Positions 16,578-25,623 of a stretch of DNA of 50,693 bases are shown piece after piece. The DNA is from Candidatus Babeliales bacterium. Lineage in GTDB: Bacteria; Babelota; Babeliae; Babelales; Chromulinivoraceae. The number at the start of each line of letters is the position of its first letter. Position 1 is the first letter of the stretch. The position numbers were made by a program, and so were the translations under genes. The notes below the pieces were generated by a model. It did not search any database and was not told the origin of the DNA. It saw only the letters and a list, made by a program, of their open reading frames with translations. The stretch is taken from contig JBAZWT010000005.1 of the NCBI GenBank assembly GCA_041660205.1, positions 43,270 through 93,962 on the forward strand, given 5' to 3'.

Positions 16578-17661
16578 TCAAACACTACTTTTAATTCTTT
16601 GCGGAACCGGACTTCTTGCGATCAGTTCTGGAATTATGGGTTGCTTTGTACTACTTCAAAGAAAAAGTTTATTTGGTGACACGATTGCTCACGCAACGCT
16701 GCCAGGCATTGCTGGAATTTTTTTACTTACAAGTAGCAAGCTCCCTTTGATGCTTATGCTCGGAGGCATTATTTCTGCCGGCATTGGAGCTCTGGCAATC
16801 AATTATATTATCCAAAACTCAACACTCAAAAAAGATACAGCGCTTGGCATCGTGCTTGCAACTTCGTTTGGACTCGGCACCGCGCTACTCAGCAAAATTC
16901 AAACATACCCAACAGCTCATCAAGCCGGCATCGCAAAATATTTACTCGGTAATGCCTCAACGATTTTATACAGTGACTTTTATATGATTGTAGCCGTCAT
17001 GGCAGTAAATCTCATATGCTTAAAACTATTTTTCAGCGAGTATAAGATTTTTTTATTCAACCCAGAGTACGGCAAAGCTATAGGCGTTCCCACGCAAAAA
17101 ATATCTCTACTTTTAACCATGACAACCATGCTGACTATTGTTGTCGGACTGCAAACTGTCGGCGTCATACTCATTAGCGCACTTTTAATAGCACCTGCTG
17201 CAGCAGCTCGTCAATGGACGGAAAGTTTTTCAACAATGATTTTTTTAAGCTCATGTTTTGCAATTTTTTCCACAATAACTGGAACCCTTTTAAGTAGCGC
17301 AGTAGTTCACTTGCCAACAGGTCCAACCATTGTAGTCATTGCAACACTAGTTACTTTTCTATCAATTTTGATCGCTCCACGCGGAGTACTTACAGAGTGG
17401 CTTACAAAAAAATCACAAGTTAAAAAAATTCATGCATTAAAAATGCTTTCACATTTTATGCTATTTAATGAAAGCAAAACAGATCCGTACCATCCGCACG
17501 ATGTCAAAGCCCTTCAAGTCATTGGTAAACAAGCTGCAAAGGCAACACTGCTTTACCTTGAAAAGCAAGGCTTGATCGAATCAACTCAAAAAAACTTCTG
17601 GCGACTTACGCCCAAAGGTTTTGCATGGGCAATAAAGCATCATAAGGGGCACGCATCATGA
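16552..17661 (+). CDS. Metal ABC transporter permease with C-terminal winged-helix domain
   Basis: Integral membrane subunit (ZnuB/MntC/TroC family) of about 369 residues. Eight to nine helices include GIMGCFVLLQRKSLFGDTIA and the later GLQTVGVILISALLIAPAAA, which contain the family core. After the last helix (ILIAPRGVL) comes a soluble extension of about 90 residues with HPHDVKALQVIGKQ, TLLYLEKQGLI, and FWRLTPKGFAWA. This is the shape of a winged helix of the DtxR/MntR type. Permeases ending in such a domain are known, including the Chlamydia YtgCR fusion, where the repressor part is cut off to sense iron. Start is uncertain: ATGs at 16552, 16555 and 16564 all overlap the end of the ATPase gene. 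It overlaps the second permease by 4 bases. Confidence 0.88.
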   Translation: MMTSMIQFDQTLLLILCGTGLLAISSGIMGCFVLLQRKSLFGDTIAHATLPGIAGIFLLTSSKLPLMLMLGGIISAGIGALAINYIIQNSTLKKDTALGIVLATSFGLGTALLSKIQTYPTAHQAGIAKYLLGNASTILYSDFYMIVAVMAVNLICLKLFFSEYKIFLFNPEYGKAIGVPTQKISLLLTMTTMLTIVVGLQTVGVILISALLIAPAAAARQWTESFSTMIFLSSCFAIFSTITGTLLSSAVVHLPTGPTIVVIATLVTFLSILIAPRGVLTEWLTKKSQVKKIHALKMLSHFMLFNESKTDPYHPHDVKALQVIGKQAAKATLLYLEKQGLIESTQKNFWRLTPKGFAWAIKHHKGHAS

Positions 17662-18497
17662 TAAATATTATTTATCTGCAACTGCTTGTAACTGCGCTAC
17701 TCGTTGCCGCATCCTGCGCCCTGCCTGGCACTTTTTTAATTTTACGCGGCACAAGTTTGATGAGTGATGCACTTGGTCATGCTATTTTACTCGGCATTGT
17801 TCTTTCATTTTTTATAGTAGGCAACCTGCATTCCCCTTTCATTTTTCTAGGGGCAACGATTACAGGAATTGTCATGGTAGCTTTTATAGAACTGCTCATT
17901 TACAGTAAACGACTCAAGCCTGATGCTGTCATTGGAATTATTTTTCCACTGTTATTTTCTGTCGCCATTATCTTAATTAATTTATATGCAAGCACGATTC
18001 ATATCGACATTGATGCTGTACTGCTCGGCGAACTTTCATTTGCTCCATTTCACAGCTTAACGCTCTGGGGCCATGACGTTGGACCTTATTCAATCTGGAC
18101 TATGTCTATTATTTTAGCTGTTAATATCATCACGATTGCAGCACTTTATCCAGCTTTAAAGATCGCAACCTTTGATAAAGATTATGCAACTCTGCTCGGG
18201 TACCCTACGCACTTGATTCATTACGGACTCATGATGATTACATGCATTACCATTGTAGGCGCCTTTGAATGCGCTGGAGCAATCTTAGTTGTTGCCTTTA
18301 TGATCATTCCGCCAGCAACAGCATACCTTCTTACCAAGCGATTATCGCACATGTTGATCACCGCTTGCCTGCTTGGACTTATCGCTGCAGTGGTTGGTTG
18401 CATCGTTGCGCATATGTTTAATGTTTCAATTGCAGGATCGATTGCAACCGTGAATGGTTTCTTATTTTTTTTAACACTGTTTTTTCATAGACGCTAA
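17658..18497 (+). CDS. Metal ABC transporter permease, second subunit
   Basis: A 279-residue ZnuB/TroD-family permease with about nine hydrophobic helices, no extra domain, and the family segments GTFLILRGTSLMSDALGHAI near the N-terminus and CAGAILVVAFMIIPPATAYL in the later core. Together with the larger permease it probably forms a heterodimeric channel, as in TroC-TroD or YtgC-YtgD. It starts inside the stop codon of the preceding gene (ATGA) and is the last gene of the operon, followed after 23 bases by a strong hairpin terminator at 18521-18556. Confidence 0.92.
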   Translation: MINIIYLQLLVTALLVAASCALPGTFLILRGTSLMSDALGHAILLGIVLSFFIVGNLHSPFIFLGATITGIVMVAFIELLIYSKRLKPDAVIGIIFPLLFSVAIILINLYASTIHIDIDAVLLGELSFAPFHSLTLWGHDVGPYSIWTMSIILAVNIITIAALYPALKIATFDKDYATLLGYPTHLIHYGLMMITCITIVGAFECAGAILVVAFMIIPPATAYLLTKRLSHMLITACLLGLIAAVVGCIVAHMFNVSIAGSIATVNGFLFFLTLFFHRR

Positions 18498-18520
18498 TAT
18501 TTCATAAGTAGTCATTCAAA

Positions 18521-18556
18521 AAAAAGAGGCATTTCTAATTGAAAATGCCTCTTTTT
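18521..18556. terminator. Rho-independent terminator of the metal-import operon
   Basis: A 14-base perfect stem (AAAAAGAGGCATTT / AAATGCCTCTTTTT) with an 8-base loop and flanking A/T runs. It lies 23 bases after the second permease and 25 bases before the end of the minus-strand HEAT gene, so it probably serves both directions. Confidence 0.9.
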
Positions 18557-18581
18557 TAATAAAATTAAAGAAATCAAAAAT

Positions 18582-21500
18582 TTATAAACGAGGACCTGCG
18601 GACGAAGTAAAATCATGCTCTTGCATTGTATTTTGCCTTTGTTCTTCTGCTTGACGCGCTAATTGTTCTTTTTGGCGCAATTGCTCCTGCTGCACTTCTT
18701 TCTGACGTTGTTGTTTCATTCTTTCAGTTATTTCCCGTCTTTGATTTTTCGATAATTTCACCTTAGTTTTTATTTTTGCTTCTACTTCTTTTCCAGCAAT
18801 TGAAACTGGCGCATATAATTTTAACTCTTCTAATCTTTGCTTATCAGAATCATCTGTTGCCAAATTCGTTAGACGGTCAACTTCTGATTGAGTTATCATT
18901 TTTTTATCAACTAAACTTTCAATTGCTGCCGCAGCATAATTTCGAACATTGCTATCAGAATCCACCATGCGTTTTTCAATCAATGACAGTAGCTGTGGCA
19001 CCTGGTCCAATGTTATTAAATCTTTATTTATTAAATTTATAATTACTAACACAGCATCCTTTCGAACATCAATATCAGGATCCACCATGCCTTTTTTAAT
19101 CAATGGCAGTAGCTGTGATACTTGGTCCGATATTATTAAATTTTTATCAATTAGACTTTTAATTACTGACATAGCATTAGACCGAATACGAACATCTGAA
19201 TCGATCATCGCTTTTTCAAGCAATGGCAGTAGCTGTGGTACTTGGCCCACTGTTATTAATTTGTTATATATTAAATTATTAATTGCAGACATGACATCAG
19301 ATCGAACATATTGATTTAAATCATTCATCACTTTTTTAAGCAATGGCAGCAGCTGCGATACTTTATCTGACTTTATTAAATTGTTATTTATTAAATTTGT
19401 AATTACTGACATAGCATTAGATAGATCATATTGACCTGAATCACTCATTCCTTTTTCAATCAATGGCAGCAGCTGTGCTACTTGATCCACTGCTATTAAT
19501 TTGTTATATATTAAACTCTTAATTGCTGACATAGCATCAGATCGAACAGATTGATTTAAATCACTCATCCCTTTTTCAATCAAAGGCAATCCTTGCTCTA
19601 CTGTTATTAATTTATTATCTATTAAACTCTTAATTACTGCCATAACAGTAGATCGAACATGATCACTTGAATCACTCATCCCTTTTTTAACCAAAGGCAA
19701 TCCTTTCTCTACTGTTATTAAGTTATTATCTATTAAACTCTTAATTACTAGCATAGCTTTAGATCGAACACCATCACTTGGATCACTCATCTCTTTTTCA
19801 ATCAAAGACAATCCTTGCTCTACTGTTATTAATTTATGTTCAATCAATTTCACCAATGACATTAGAAGAACTTTACCTTTATATTTAGCATCATGTAGTT
19901 GTAAAGCTCCTACAATAAAATCACCTAAACCCGCTTCTTTTAAATTAGATCCAAAAATTATAACTAAGCGTTCTAAGTATGTTTGATCCTCAACAAAACA
20001 AAAACTCCTGATCAAAGACCGAACATAACTTTCTTCTGCATCCGTTAAAATTGTTTGAGATCCAAGTATCGTGCTAAAAGCATCATATCGCCGATCAATG
20101 TTTAAAACTGATACGTCTTTGTATAAACACGCTGCTCGTAACTCTTGTGACAATTGGTCCATTTTTTTTAGTCTTGTTCCAACTATTGCTGCAACAGTTG
20201 CCTGACTTGTCGCTTCAGGTACTTCAAGATTAATATTCAATTTTGCTGCATCTTTTATTGAAACATATCCATGAGCTTTATCATGCAAATGTATTGTAAA
20301 AATTCCTGCCTTTGTTTTTATTGGAATTTCAATTGATTGTTTACCGTCTAATGCTTCAAGACTTACTTGCGGCTCCCATCCTAATTTTTCACACATTTGT
20401 TTAAAATAGGTTGATGCAAATTTTGGATCAAAAATATCCGTCTGATTATCAAATAATTTTAAGTCAAAAATATGATTCATGGTTACGAGTACGTTTGATG
20501 CATTTGGCATCATCTCTGCACAAACAAGGCCTGAATTTTTTGGCACTAACCAGTAAGTTCGATCGCCTACCTTTTGAATTGGCAATTGATATTTTTTACC
20601 GTCAATCTCAAGCTCATGTGTTGGTAGACCCTCAGGAGCTACATCAACAGGTATTACTCCATCACAAAAGTTTCTTACTTCTGAGGAAAAATTATTTCCT
20701 TGTCCATCGCCAATGCGGTTATAACTACATCCAGGAACATTTTCTATAACTTGAGTCCATGCTTGATGTACTTTACTATTACCAACTTCTGAAGACTGCC
20801 CGCAAAGTCCATTTTCTGACCCGTAAAATTCTTTAAAACTTGGATTTAAACTAAGTCCTTCTGGCGACACTCCAACCTTACCCTCAGAAGGTTTATACGT
20901 TACTATATTTGCCAGCATACGGATCGTAGTATCCATACAATCTTGAAATGATATACCCTTATAATCAACGCCTTTATTTTGTGTTACTTTAGGAAAAGCA
21001 GATCCATAATTTTCATGGTACGTATAAACTGATAATAAATCTGCCAACTGATCAAAATCTGAAGCATTAGTTTTTGCTGCAAGAATCTGAGATATCTCTT
21101 CAGTACTATATTCTGGCTTTTGAAGTAAAGCAGCCATTTCATCTTTTCTTTCTAAAAACTTTTCATCTCTCAAAAATCCCTTAAAATAATCCAGCAAATC
21201 TTGTCGAGTATTTGATTTTTTAAGCATAAAGCCGAGCAAAATCCCTTCTGGAGTATTTTCTGCATACAATCGATGAGCTCCCATAGTTTCTTGAATTGAT
21301 CCCGCCAAAGAACTAACAAATGGCTTCCAATCTTTTTCCTGAAACAACTGCTGGCTTGATCCATTTTTTAATTTAAAACTCATGCATACATCATTTAATT
21401 CCTGCTGCAAACTACTGCCTGCAAAATCTCTTAATGCAGGATCTACTAATTTTTTCGACAAAGTTTTATGTCGTTCCAATTCTGCATCTTTTAGTTTTAA

Positions 21501-22124
21501 CTCAGACTGTAATTCTTGCAGGTTACTTTTTACTACCTGAACATCTGCACCTTTGGCAGCTTTTGCTGCTGTTTTTGCCTTTGTGATTTGAGAGTTCAAC
21601 ACTTGAATCTCTTTGTCCAACATACTTTTCTTTGCTTCATGATCAGTTTTTTTTAAAGATGCTTCCTGCTTTAATGCAGCCATTTTTTCTGGATCTGCAG
21701 AGGCTTCTTTCCATTTCTGTACAACTTGTAAAATTTTTCCAATATGCTCTGGCTCGACGTATTTTACTGGGTTACCATCAGCATTGGTCACGTTAAATGT
21801 TCCACCAGCTATATGAAACATCGACATAATTAAATTTTCTGTTGCACTATTTTTTCCCATTTCTTGCGCAAACTTTGCTAATTCAGGATTATCAGATACT
21901 GCTTCAGGATTTTTATCTAAAACTTCTTTCAATTCTGCTGTTTGCATTCTTGCACTCAGCTTGTACCACTGCTCTGCAATACCCCATTCCAAAAATGACA
22001 ATCCCATTACCGGACTATAATCTGCTGGCACAATAGTATGTGTACCTTTCAACAATTTAATGTTAATTGCTTCAACTGAAAGACAGTTAAAAATAGCCAC
22101 AAAACTTAATAATATTTTCTTCAC
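18582..22124 (-). CDS. Large secreted HEAT-repeat protein
   Basis: An 1180-residue protein. GTG at 22124 is the start, with AAAGGAG 7 bases upstream and a signal peptide (KKILLSFVAIFNCLSVEA). Layout: N-terminal helical region (about 40-145), coiled coil (150-230), a globular domain (about 240-640) with a Cys/His-containing core including GISFQDCMDTTIRML near 391-405 and CGQSSEVG near 441, then eight to nine HEAT-type repeats (752-1085) with VRS-type turns spaced 37 residues for the first and 40 for the later ones, and a Gln/Glu-rich coiled coil at 1120-1168. HEAT arrays are protein-binding scaffolds; a signal peptide on one suggests export, possibly to a host. The function is unknown. It lies downstream of rsmA but is separated from it by a terminator. 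Confidence 0.8.
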   Translation of the reverse strand: MKKILLSFVAIFNCLSVEAINIKLLKGTHTIVPADYSPVMGLSFLEWGIAEQWYKLSARMQTAELKEVLDKNPEAVSDNPELAKFAQEMGKNSATENLIMSMFHIAGGTFNVTNADGNPVKYVEPEHIGKILQVVQKWKEASADPEKMAALKQEASLKKTDHEAKKSMLDKEIQVLNSQITKAKTAAKAAKGADVQVVKSNLQELQSELKLKDAELERHKTLSKKLVDPALRDFAGSSLQQELNDVCMSFKLKNGSSQQLFQEKDWKPFVSSLAGSIQETMGAHRLYAENTPEGILLGFMLKKSNTRQDLLDYFKGFLRDEKFLERKDEMAALLQKPEYSTEEISQILAAKTNASDFDQLADLLSVYTYHENYGSAFPKVTQNKGVDYKGISFQDCMDTTIRMLANIVTYKPSEGKVGVSPEGLSLNPSFKEFYGSENGLCGQSSEVGNSKVHQAWTQVIENVPGCSYNRIGDGQGNNFSSEVRNFCDGVIPVDVAPEGLPTHELEIDGKKYQLPIQKVGDRTYWLVPKNSGLVCAEMMPNASNVLVTMNHIFDLKLFDNQTDIFDPKFASTYFKQMCEKLGWEPQVSLEALDGKQSIEIPIKTKAGIFTIHLHDKAHGYVSIKDAAKLNINLEVPEATSQATVAAIVGTRLKKMDQLSQELRAACLYKDVSVLNIDRRYDAFSTILGSQTILTDAEESYVRSLIRSFCFVEDQTYLERLVIIFGSNLKEAGLGDFIVGALQLHDAKYKGKVLLMSLVKLIEHKLITVEQGLSLIEKEMSDPSDGVRSKAMLVIKSLIDNNLITVEKGLPLVKKGMSDSSDHVRSTVMAVIKSLIDNKLITVEQGLPLIEKGMSDLNQSVRSDAMSAIKSLIYNKLIAVDQVAQLLPLIEKGMSDSGQYDLSNAMSVITNLINNNLIKSDKVSQLLPLLKKVMNDLNQYVRSDVMSAINNLIYNKLITVGQVPQLLPLLEKAMIDSDVRIRSNAMSVIKSLIDKNLIISDQVSQLLPLIKKGMVDPDIDVRKDAVLVIINLINKDLITLDQVPQLLSLIEKRMVDSDSNVRNYAAAAIESLVDKKMITQSEVDRLTNLATDDSDKQRLEELKLYAPVSIAGKEVEAKIKTKVKLSKNQRREITERMKQQRQKEVQQEQLRQKEQLARQAEEQRQNTMQEHDFTSSAGPRL
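18870..19871 (-). repeat. Tandem coding repeats (111 then 120 bases) for HEAT units
   Basis: The DNA encoding residues 752-1085 is a tandem array. Turn positions at residues 786, 823, 860, 900, 940, 980, 1020 and 1060 give two units of 111 bases followed by five of 120 bases. Units share long near-identical stretches such as TTTTTCAATCAATGGCAG and TTATTAAATTTTTATC-like segments, so they expanded recently by duplication and slippage. Confidence 0.85.
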
Positions 22125-22164
22125 TGAACTTCTCCTTTAAAAAATTATCTTTTTCATAAAAAAA

Positions 22165-22197
22165 TAGGCCCGAATTCAATTACTGAACTCGAGCCTA
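22165..22197 (-). terminator. Rho-independent terminator downstream of rsmA
   Basis: Arms at 22197-22184 and 22178-22165 form a 14-base stem on the minus strand, perfect if two G-U pairs are allowed, followed by a seven-base T-run. On the plus strand the same positions would be C-A mismatches, so it works for minus-strand transcription. It lies about 40 bases upstream of the HEAT gene start. Confidence 0.8.
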
Positions 22198-22213
22198 TAA
22201 AAAATTAAATTAG

Positions 22214-23008
22214 TTAAGCAATCAATAGCTGCCAAATTTGTAAAAACTCTTCCATTGAAAGTTGCTCAGATCGTTTTTTCAATGTTTGCTCATCCAATTT
22301 TTCTATATCAAAATGTGATTGAGCTAGATTATTGCGAAATGTTCTACGCGGTTGCACAAAACACAATTTAATAAACTTCCAAAATTCTTCTTCGCGTTCA
22401 ATAACTTGAACAACTTTTTTGGGTTTAAAATACAATAATCGAGAAAAAACGTTGGGCGCTGGATAAAAAGCGTCAGGAGCAATTTTATCCATTAACTTCC
22501 AATCAAAATAATGTTGAAAATACAAAGAAGAATAGCCATGACCGCGTCCAGAAGTTTTCACAATTTTTTGCGCAACTTCTTCTTGAATCATAATCACACC
22601 TTCCAAAAACATTTCTCTATTTTTTTGTAGTAAATACAAAATTGGAAACGTTATTTGATACGGAAGATTTGCTAAAAGAACCCAAGGTGCTTCAGGCAAG
22701 AGCATGTCCCATGAAACATCTAAAATGTTATTTTCAATCACATGCAGCCGGATATCTGAACCGTACTTATTTTGTACATGCTCAGCCCATTGCCCATCAA
22801 TTTCAAAAACTTTCAATTGTTTGCACGGACCTTCAAGGATTGCTCCCGTCAAAATTCCTTCTCCGCATCCAATTTCCATAACAGAAATAGTATTATCCAA
22901 ATGCACAGCAGAAATCATTCGATCGACATACGTTCGATCTACTAAAAAATGCTGGCCATATCTCTTCTTTAATTCAATACCTTGGAGGCGTGGTTTATTG
23001 TAATTCAT
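22214..23008 (-). CDS. rsmA: 16S rRNA adenine dimethyltransferase
   Basis: KsgA/RsmA dimethylates two adjacent adenines in helix 45 of 16S rRNA during 30S assembly. The 264-residue protein carries the family opening KKRYGQHFLVDRTYV, the SAM-binding motif I VMEIGCGEGILTGAIL, the catalytic motif IV LLANLPYQITFPIL (NLPY), and the C-terminal FVQPRRTFRNNL segment. The ATG at 23008 is 4 bases from the mreB stop, so it is cotranscribed with mreB. A terminator follows at 22165-22197. Nothing looks unusual. Confidence 0.96.
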   Translation of the reverse strand: MNYNKPRLQGIELKKRYGQHFLVDRTYVDRMISAVHLDNTISVMEIGCGEGILTGAILEGPCKQLKVFEIDGQWAEHVQNKYGSDIRLHVIENNILDVSWDMLLPEAPWVLLANLPYQITFPILYLLQKNREMFLEGVIMIQEEVAQKIVKTSGRGHGYSSLYFQHYFDWKLMDKIAPDAFYPAPNVFSRLLYFKPKKVVQVIEREEEFWKFIKLCFVQPRRTFRNNLAQSHFDIEKLDEQTLKKRSEQLSMEEFLQIWQLLIA

Positions 23009-23012
23009 AGTA

Positions 23013-24071
23013 TTAATCGATTAACGCATCTTTGAAAAATTCAAGCTGCTCAAGTACTTTTCCAGCACCTTCAACCACACACAGTAATGGATTTTTTGCT
23101 ATGCGCACAGGAATTCCTGTTTCTTTTGCAAGCAATTTATCCAAACCACGAAGAAGCGAACCTCCTCCAGCCATTACAATACCACGATCAACCAAATCTG
23201 AAGATAATTCTGGTGGTGTGTTTTCAAGTGCAATACGAACAACGTCAACAATGTTTGAAATTGTTTCAAGTAATGCTTCATTTACTTCACCGTCAGTGAG
23301 CGTAATTGTTTTTGGTACGCCAGTTACTAAGTCACGACCTTTAACAGAAAGCGTTTTTGATTCGCTACCAAGCATTACTGTGCCAATTTCCATTTTAATA
23401 ACTTCACCAGTGCGTTCACCGATGAGCAAATTGTATTTTCTTTTGATATAGGCAACAATCGCGCGGTCCATTGCGTCCCCGCCAACACGAATTGATCTAC
23501 AAAATACAGCACCACTCAAAGTGATAACTGCAACTTCTGTAGTTCCTCCACCAATATCAACAACCATGCTGCAAAACGGCTCATGAATCTGAAGACCTGC
23601 TCCGATTGCTGCTGCCATTGGTTCAATAATTGTCATAGGTTTATCGCGTGCCCCAGCTTGTTTTGCCGAGTCAATAACTGCACGACGTTCAACTTGGGTA
23701 ATTCCAGATGGTACTGCAATAATCATACGGGGTGCTACAAGCGTGCGACGATTATTGTGAACTTTTCGAATAAAATAACGAAGCATTGCTTCGGTTAATT
23801 CAAAATCAGCAATAACTCCATCACGTATCGGACGACATGCGGTTATGCTTTCTGGAGTTTTTCCAAGCATTTCTTTTGCAGCTTTTCCCGCAGCAAGAAC
23901 TTTTTTCGTACTATTTTTAATAGCTACGACAGACGGTTCATCAAGAACGATTCCTTTATTGCGAACATACACAAGCGTATTTGCTGTTCCTAAATCAATT
24001 GCGATATCATTTGAAAACAAACTTACCCATTTACGCGCAGGCAAAAAGTTTTTGAACATTGTTTTGATCAT
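23013..24071 (-). CDS. mreB: Rod-shape protein MreB
   Basis: Actin-like filament protein that guides lateral wall synthesis, 352 residues, close to the usual 340-350. Motifs: phosphate-1 DIAIDLGTANTLVYV, phosphate-2 VVDIGGGTTEVAVITL, the adenosine motif VMAGGGSLLRGLD, and the conserved EPSVVAI and AEEMLG-like (AKEMLGKTP) regions. The N-terminal extension (MFKNFLPARKWVSLF) is amphipathic and may bind the membrane. The mreC and mreD genes are not adjacent; a candidate MreD is at 6628-7083. It lies between a beta-barrel protein gene and rsmA in one direction with short gaps, so cotranscription is probable. Confidence 0.97.
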   Translation of the reverse strand: MIKTMFKNFLPARKWVSLFSNDIAIDLGTANTLVYVRNKGIVLDEPSVVAIKNSTKKVLAAGKAAKEMLGKTPESITACRPIRDGVIADFELTEAMLRYFIRKVHNNRRTLVAPRMIIAVPSGITQVERRAVIDSAKQAGARDKPMTIIEPMAAAIGAGLQIHEPFCSMVVDIGGGTTEVAVITLSGAVFCRSIRVGGDAMDRAIVAYIKRKYNLLIGERTGEVIKMEIGTVMLGSESKTLSVKGRDLVTGVPKTITLTDGEVNEALLETISNIVDVVRIALENTPPELSSDLVDRGIVMAGGGSLLRGLDKLLAKETGIPVRIAKNPLLCVVEGAGKVLEQLEFFKDALID

Positions 24072-24099
24072 CTAAGTCTCTTATTTAAAATTAAAGTTA

Positions 24100-25377
24100 T
24101 TAAAAATTAAAGTTACAGCCAATGGACACTCTATTTGTCTTAGCAAAACCCCTTCCTCCCAAATGATTCATTGGAATATCCCATGTAAAATACACAATTG
24201 GACGATACTCCCACGTCTTATCGTGCCCTATGTCATAAAATAATCGAATAGTTGCGTATTCTTGAGTCCAACCTGAATAGTAATTCATACTTTTCAACTT
24301 TGGTGTTAATGTTGAATTTTTGAATTGGGCTTTAAAGGTATCATGATCATGGAAAGATAATGTATATTTTGCTTGCGCGCCAAATCCTGCACGCAAATCT
24401 TCAAAAACAAAATAAGCAGATATGCTGAGTGTTGGATCGAAATTAACACCGATAGAACCAATCACAGGCGCAAATAAAGGTTGTTCATTTCCAACAGGAA
24501 TTCTTCCAATAAAGCATTTATTTAATCGCTGTGTGAATCGACCTTGAATTCCAAACTTTAAATCTTCTCTCAATTCAAATTCAGCACGTGGAGCAAAGAA
24601 CCAACCCCATGATGATCCGTACGGACCACCGAAAGGAATCGATGCTATGTTGGCTGTATTTTCTTGAGTTCCACTTGGAATAATAAGCCCAAGATACATA
24701 CCCCAATCTATTTTTCTAAATTTAAATCGATATTCATGTACATCATAAATATTTAAATATACTACAACATCGCCAACACCAACTTCATTGAAAGTCGTAC
24801 TCGTAATTCCTAGCTCTTGATACATTTGTTGAATCGTTTGCGTAAATAAAGCCTGGTTACCAGGAGTCTTTAAGTTTAATTTTGTAATCGTTTCATCGGT
24901 AGGAACAAGAGAAACCATTGAATTCAAATTCATCACAAATGCTGATGCACCAATTCCAATATGATCTGTTAAAGATGCATAACCAGAAAGAGCGATACCT
25001 TGACCTTCAAGCGATGAAGGCATATTAACATCAAAATCAGCAAGCCATAGCCAATCTGCAGGAATTGGGTTTGTTAAACCGACGGCAACCATCGAATTAC
25101 CAACTTCTGCTAGCTGCAGCTGACCCCATAATTCTGGATATGAAATAATTTGCTCGTCTTTAGATGCACGAGACTGATGACGAAACGCGTCACCGCCTGT
25201 TACAAAAAAACCTTGAACATCTAGATTTGAATGTCGACTGTCAGAACCAGTATATAATTGATCGAACCATGGGAAGTACCTATTATCCCAGACCATAGAA
25301 TAATTACTTTGATATATAGTTAAAACCAAAAGAAATTTGATTTTAAAAAAACGCCGAAAACTTGTTGCTACGATCAC
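24100..25377 (-). CDS. Predicted outer-membrane beta-barrel protein
   Basis: A 425-residue protein with a basic N-terminus and hydrophobic stretch (FFKIKFLLVLTIYQSNYS) acting as signal. The rest alternates polar and hydrophobic residues in beta strands rich in aromatic residues (for example YRPIVYFTWDIP, RAGFGAQAKYTLSF, WGWFFAPRAEFEL) and ends with phenylalanine in a strand (RVSIGCNFNF), the classic signature for BAM-mediated insertion. The start is a GTG at 25377, supported by AAGGA 6 bases upstream. Family and pore function are unknown. The presence of such a protein, with SurA-like chaperones at 27979-29891, points to a Gram-negative envelope. Confidence 0.75.
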   Translation of the reverse strand: MIVATSFRRFFKIKFLLVLTIYQSNYSMVWDNRYFPWFDQLYTGSDSRHSNLDVQGFFVTGGDAFRHQSRASKDEQIISYPELWGQLQLAEVGNSMVAVGLTNPIPADWLWLADFDVNMPSSLEGQGIALSGYASLTDHIGIGASAFVMNLNSMVSLVPTDETITKLNLKTPGNQALFTQTIQQMYQELGITSTTFNEVGVGDVVVYLNIYDVHEYRFKFRKIDWGMYLGLIIPSGTQENTANIASIPFGGPYGSSWGWFFAPRAEFELREDLKFGIQGRFTQRLNKCFIGRIPVGNEQPLFAPVIGSIGVNFDPTLSISAYFVFEDLRAGFGAQAKYTLSFHDHDTFKAQFKNSTLTPKLKSMNYYSGWTQEYATIRLFYDIGHDKTWEYRPIVYFTWDIPMNHLGGRGFAKTNRVSIGCNFNF

Positions 25378-25511
25378 TTTTTATCCTTAGATACAAAACA
25401 TTTTTTGAAACAGAAAATTGTTACTTCTATTTTAAATCATTTTGAGCTTTTTCAAAACTCTTTTTGTTGAAAAACCAAAAAGAATATTGTTTTTATAAAT
25501 TAAAAAATAGA

Positions 25512-25541
25512 TTGTCATGATTCTATATTTAAACTTATACT
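25512..25541 (+). promoter_or_regulatory. Promoter for the glmU-like gene
   Basis: TTGTCA (25512-25517), an 18-base spacer and TATACT (25536-25541). The 5' leader would be about 75 bases and ends in AAAGGAG, 5 bases before the ATG. The remainder of this 246-base gap between the divergent beta-barrel and glmU-like genes shows no further structure I can support. Confidence 0.55.
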
Positions 25542-25623
25542 ACAATTTAATATATTTCTCGATGAAAACAGTTTCGATGACAAAACTTACATAAAGATTA
25601 TAAAGGTACACAAAGGAGATCTC

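Noticed and set aside
18870..19871. Periodic repeats considered as CRISPR
   Set aside because: Units are 111-120 bases, translated in frame as HEAT repeats, without spacers.
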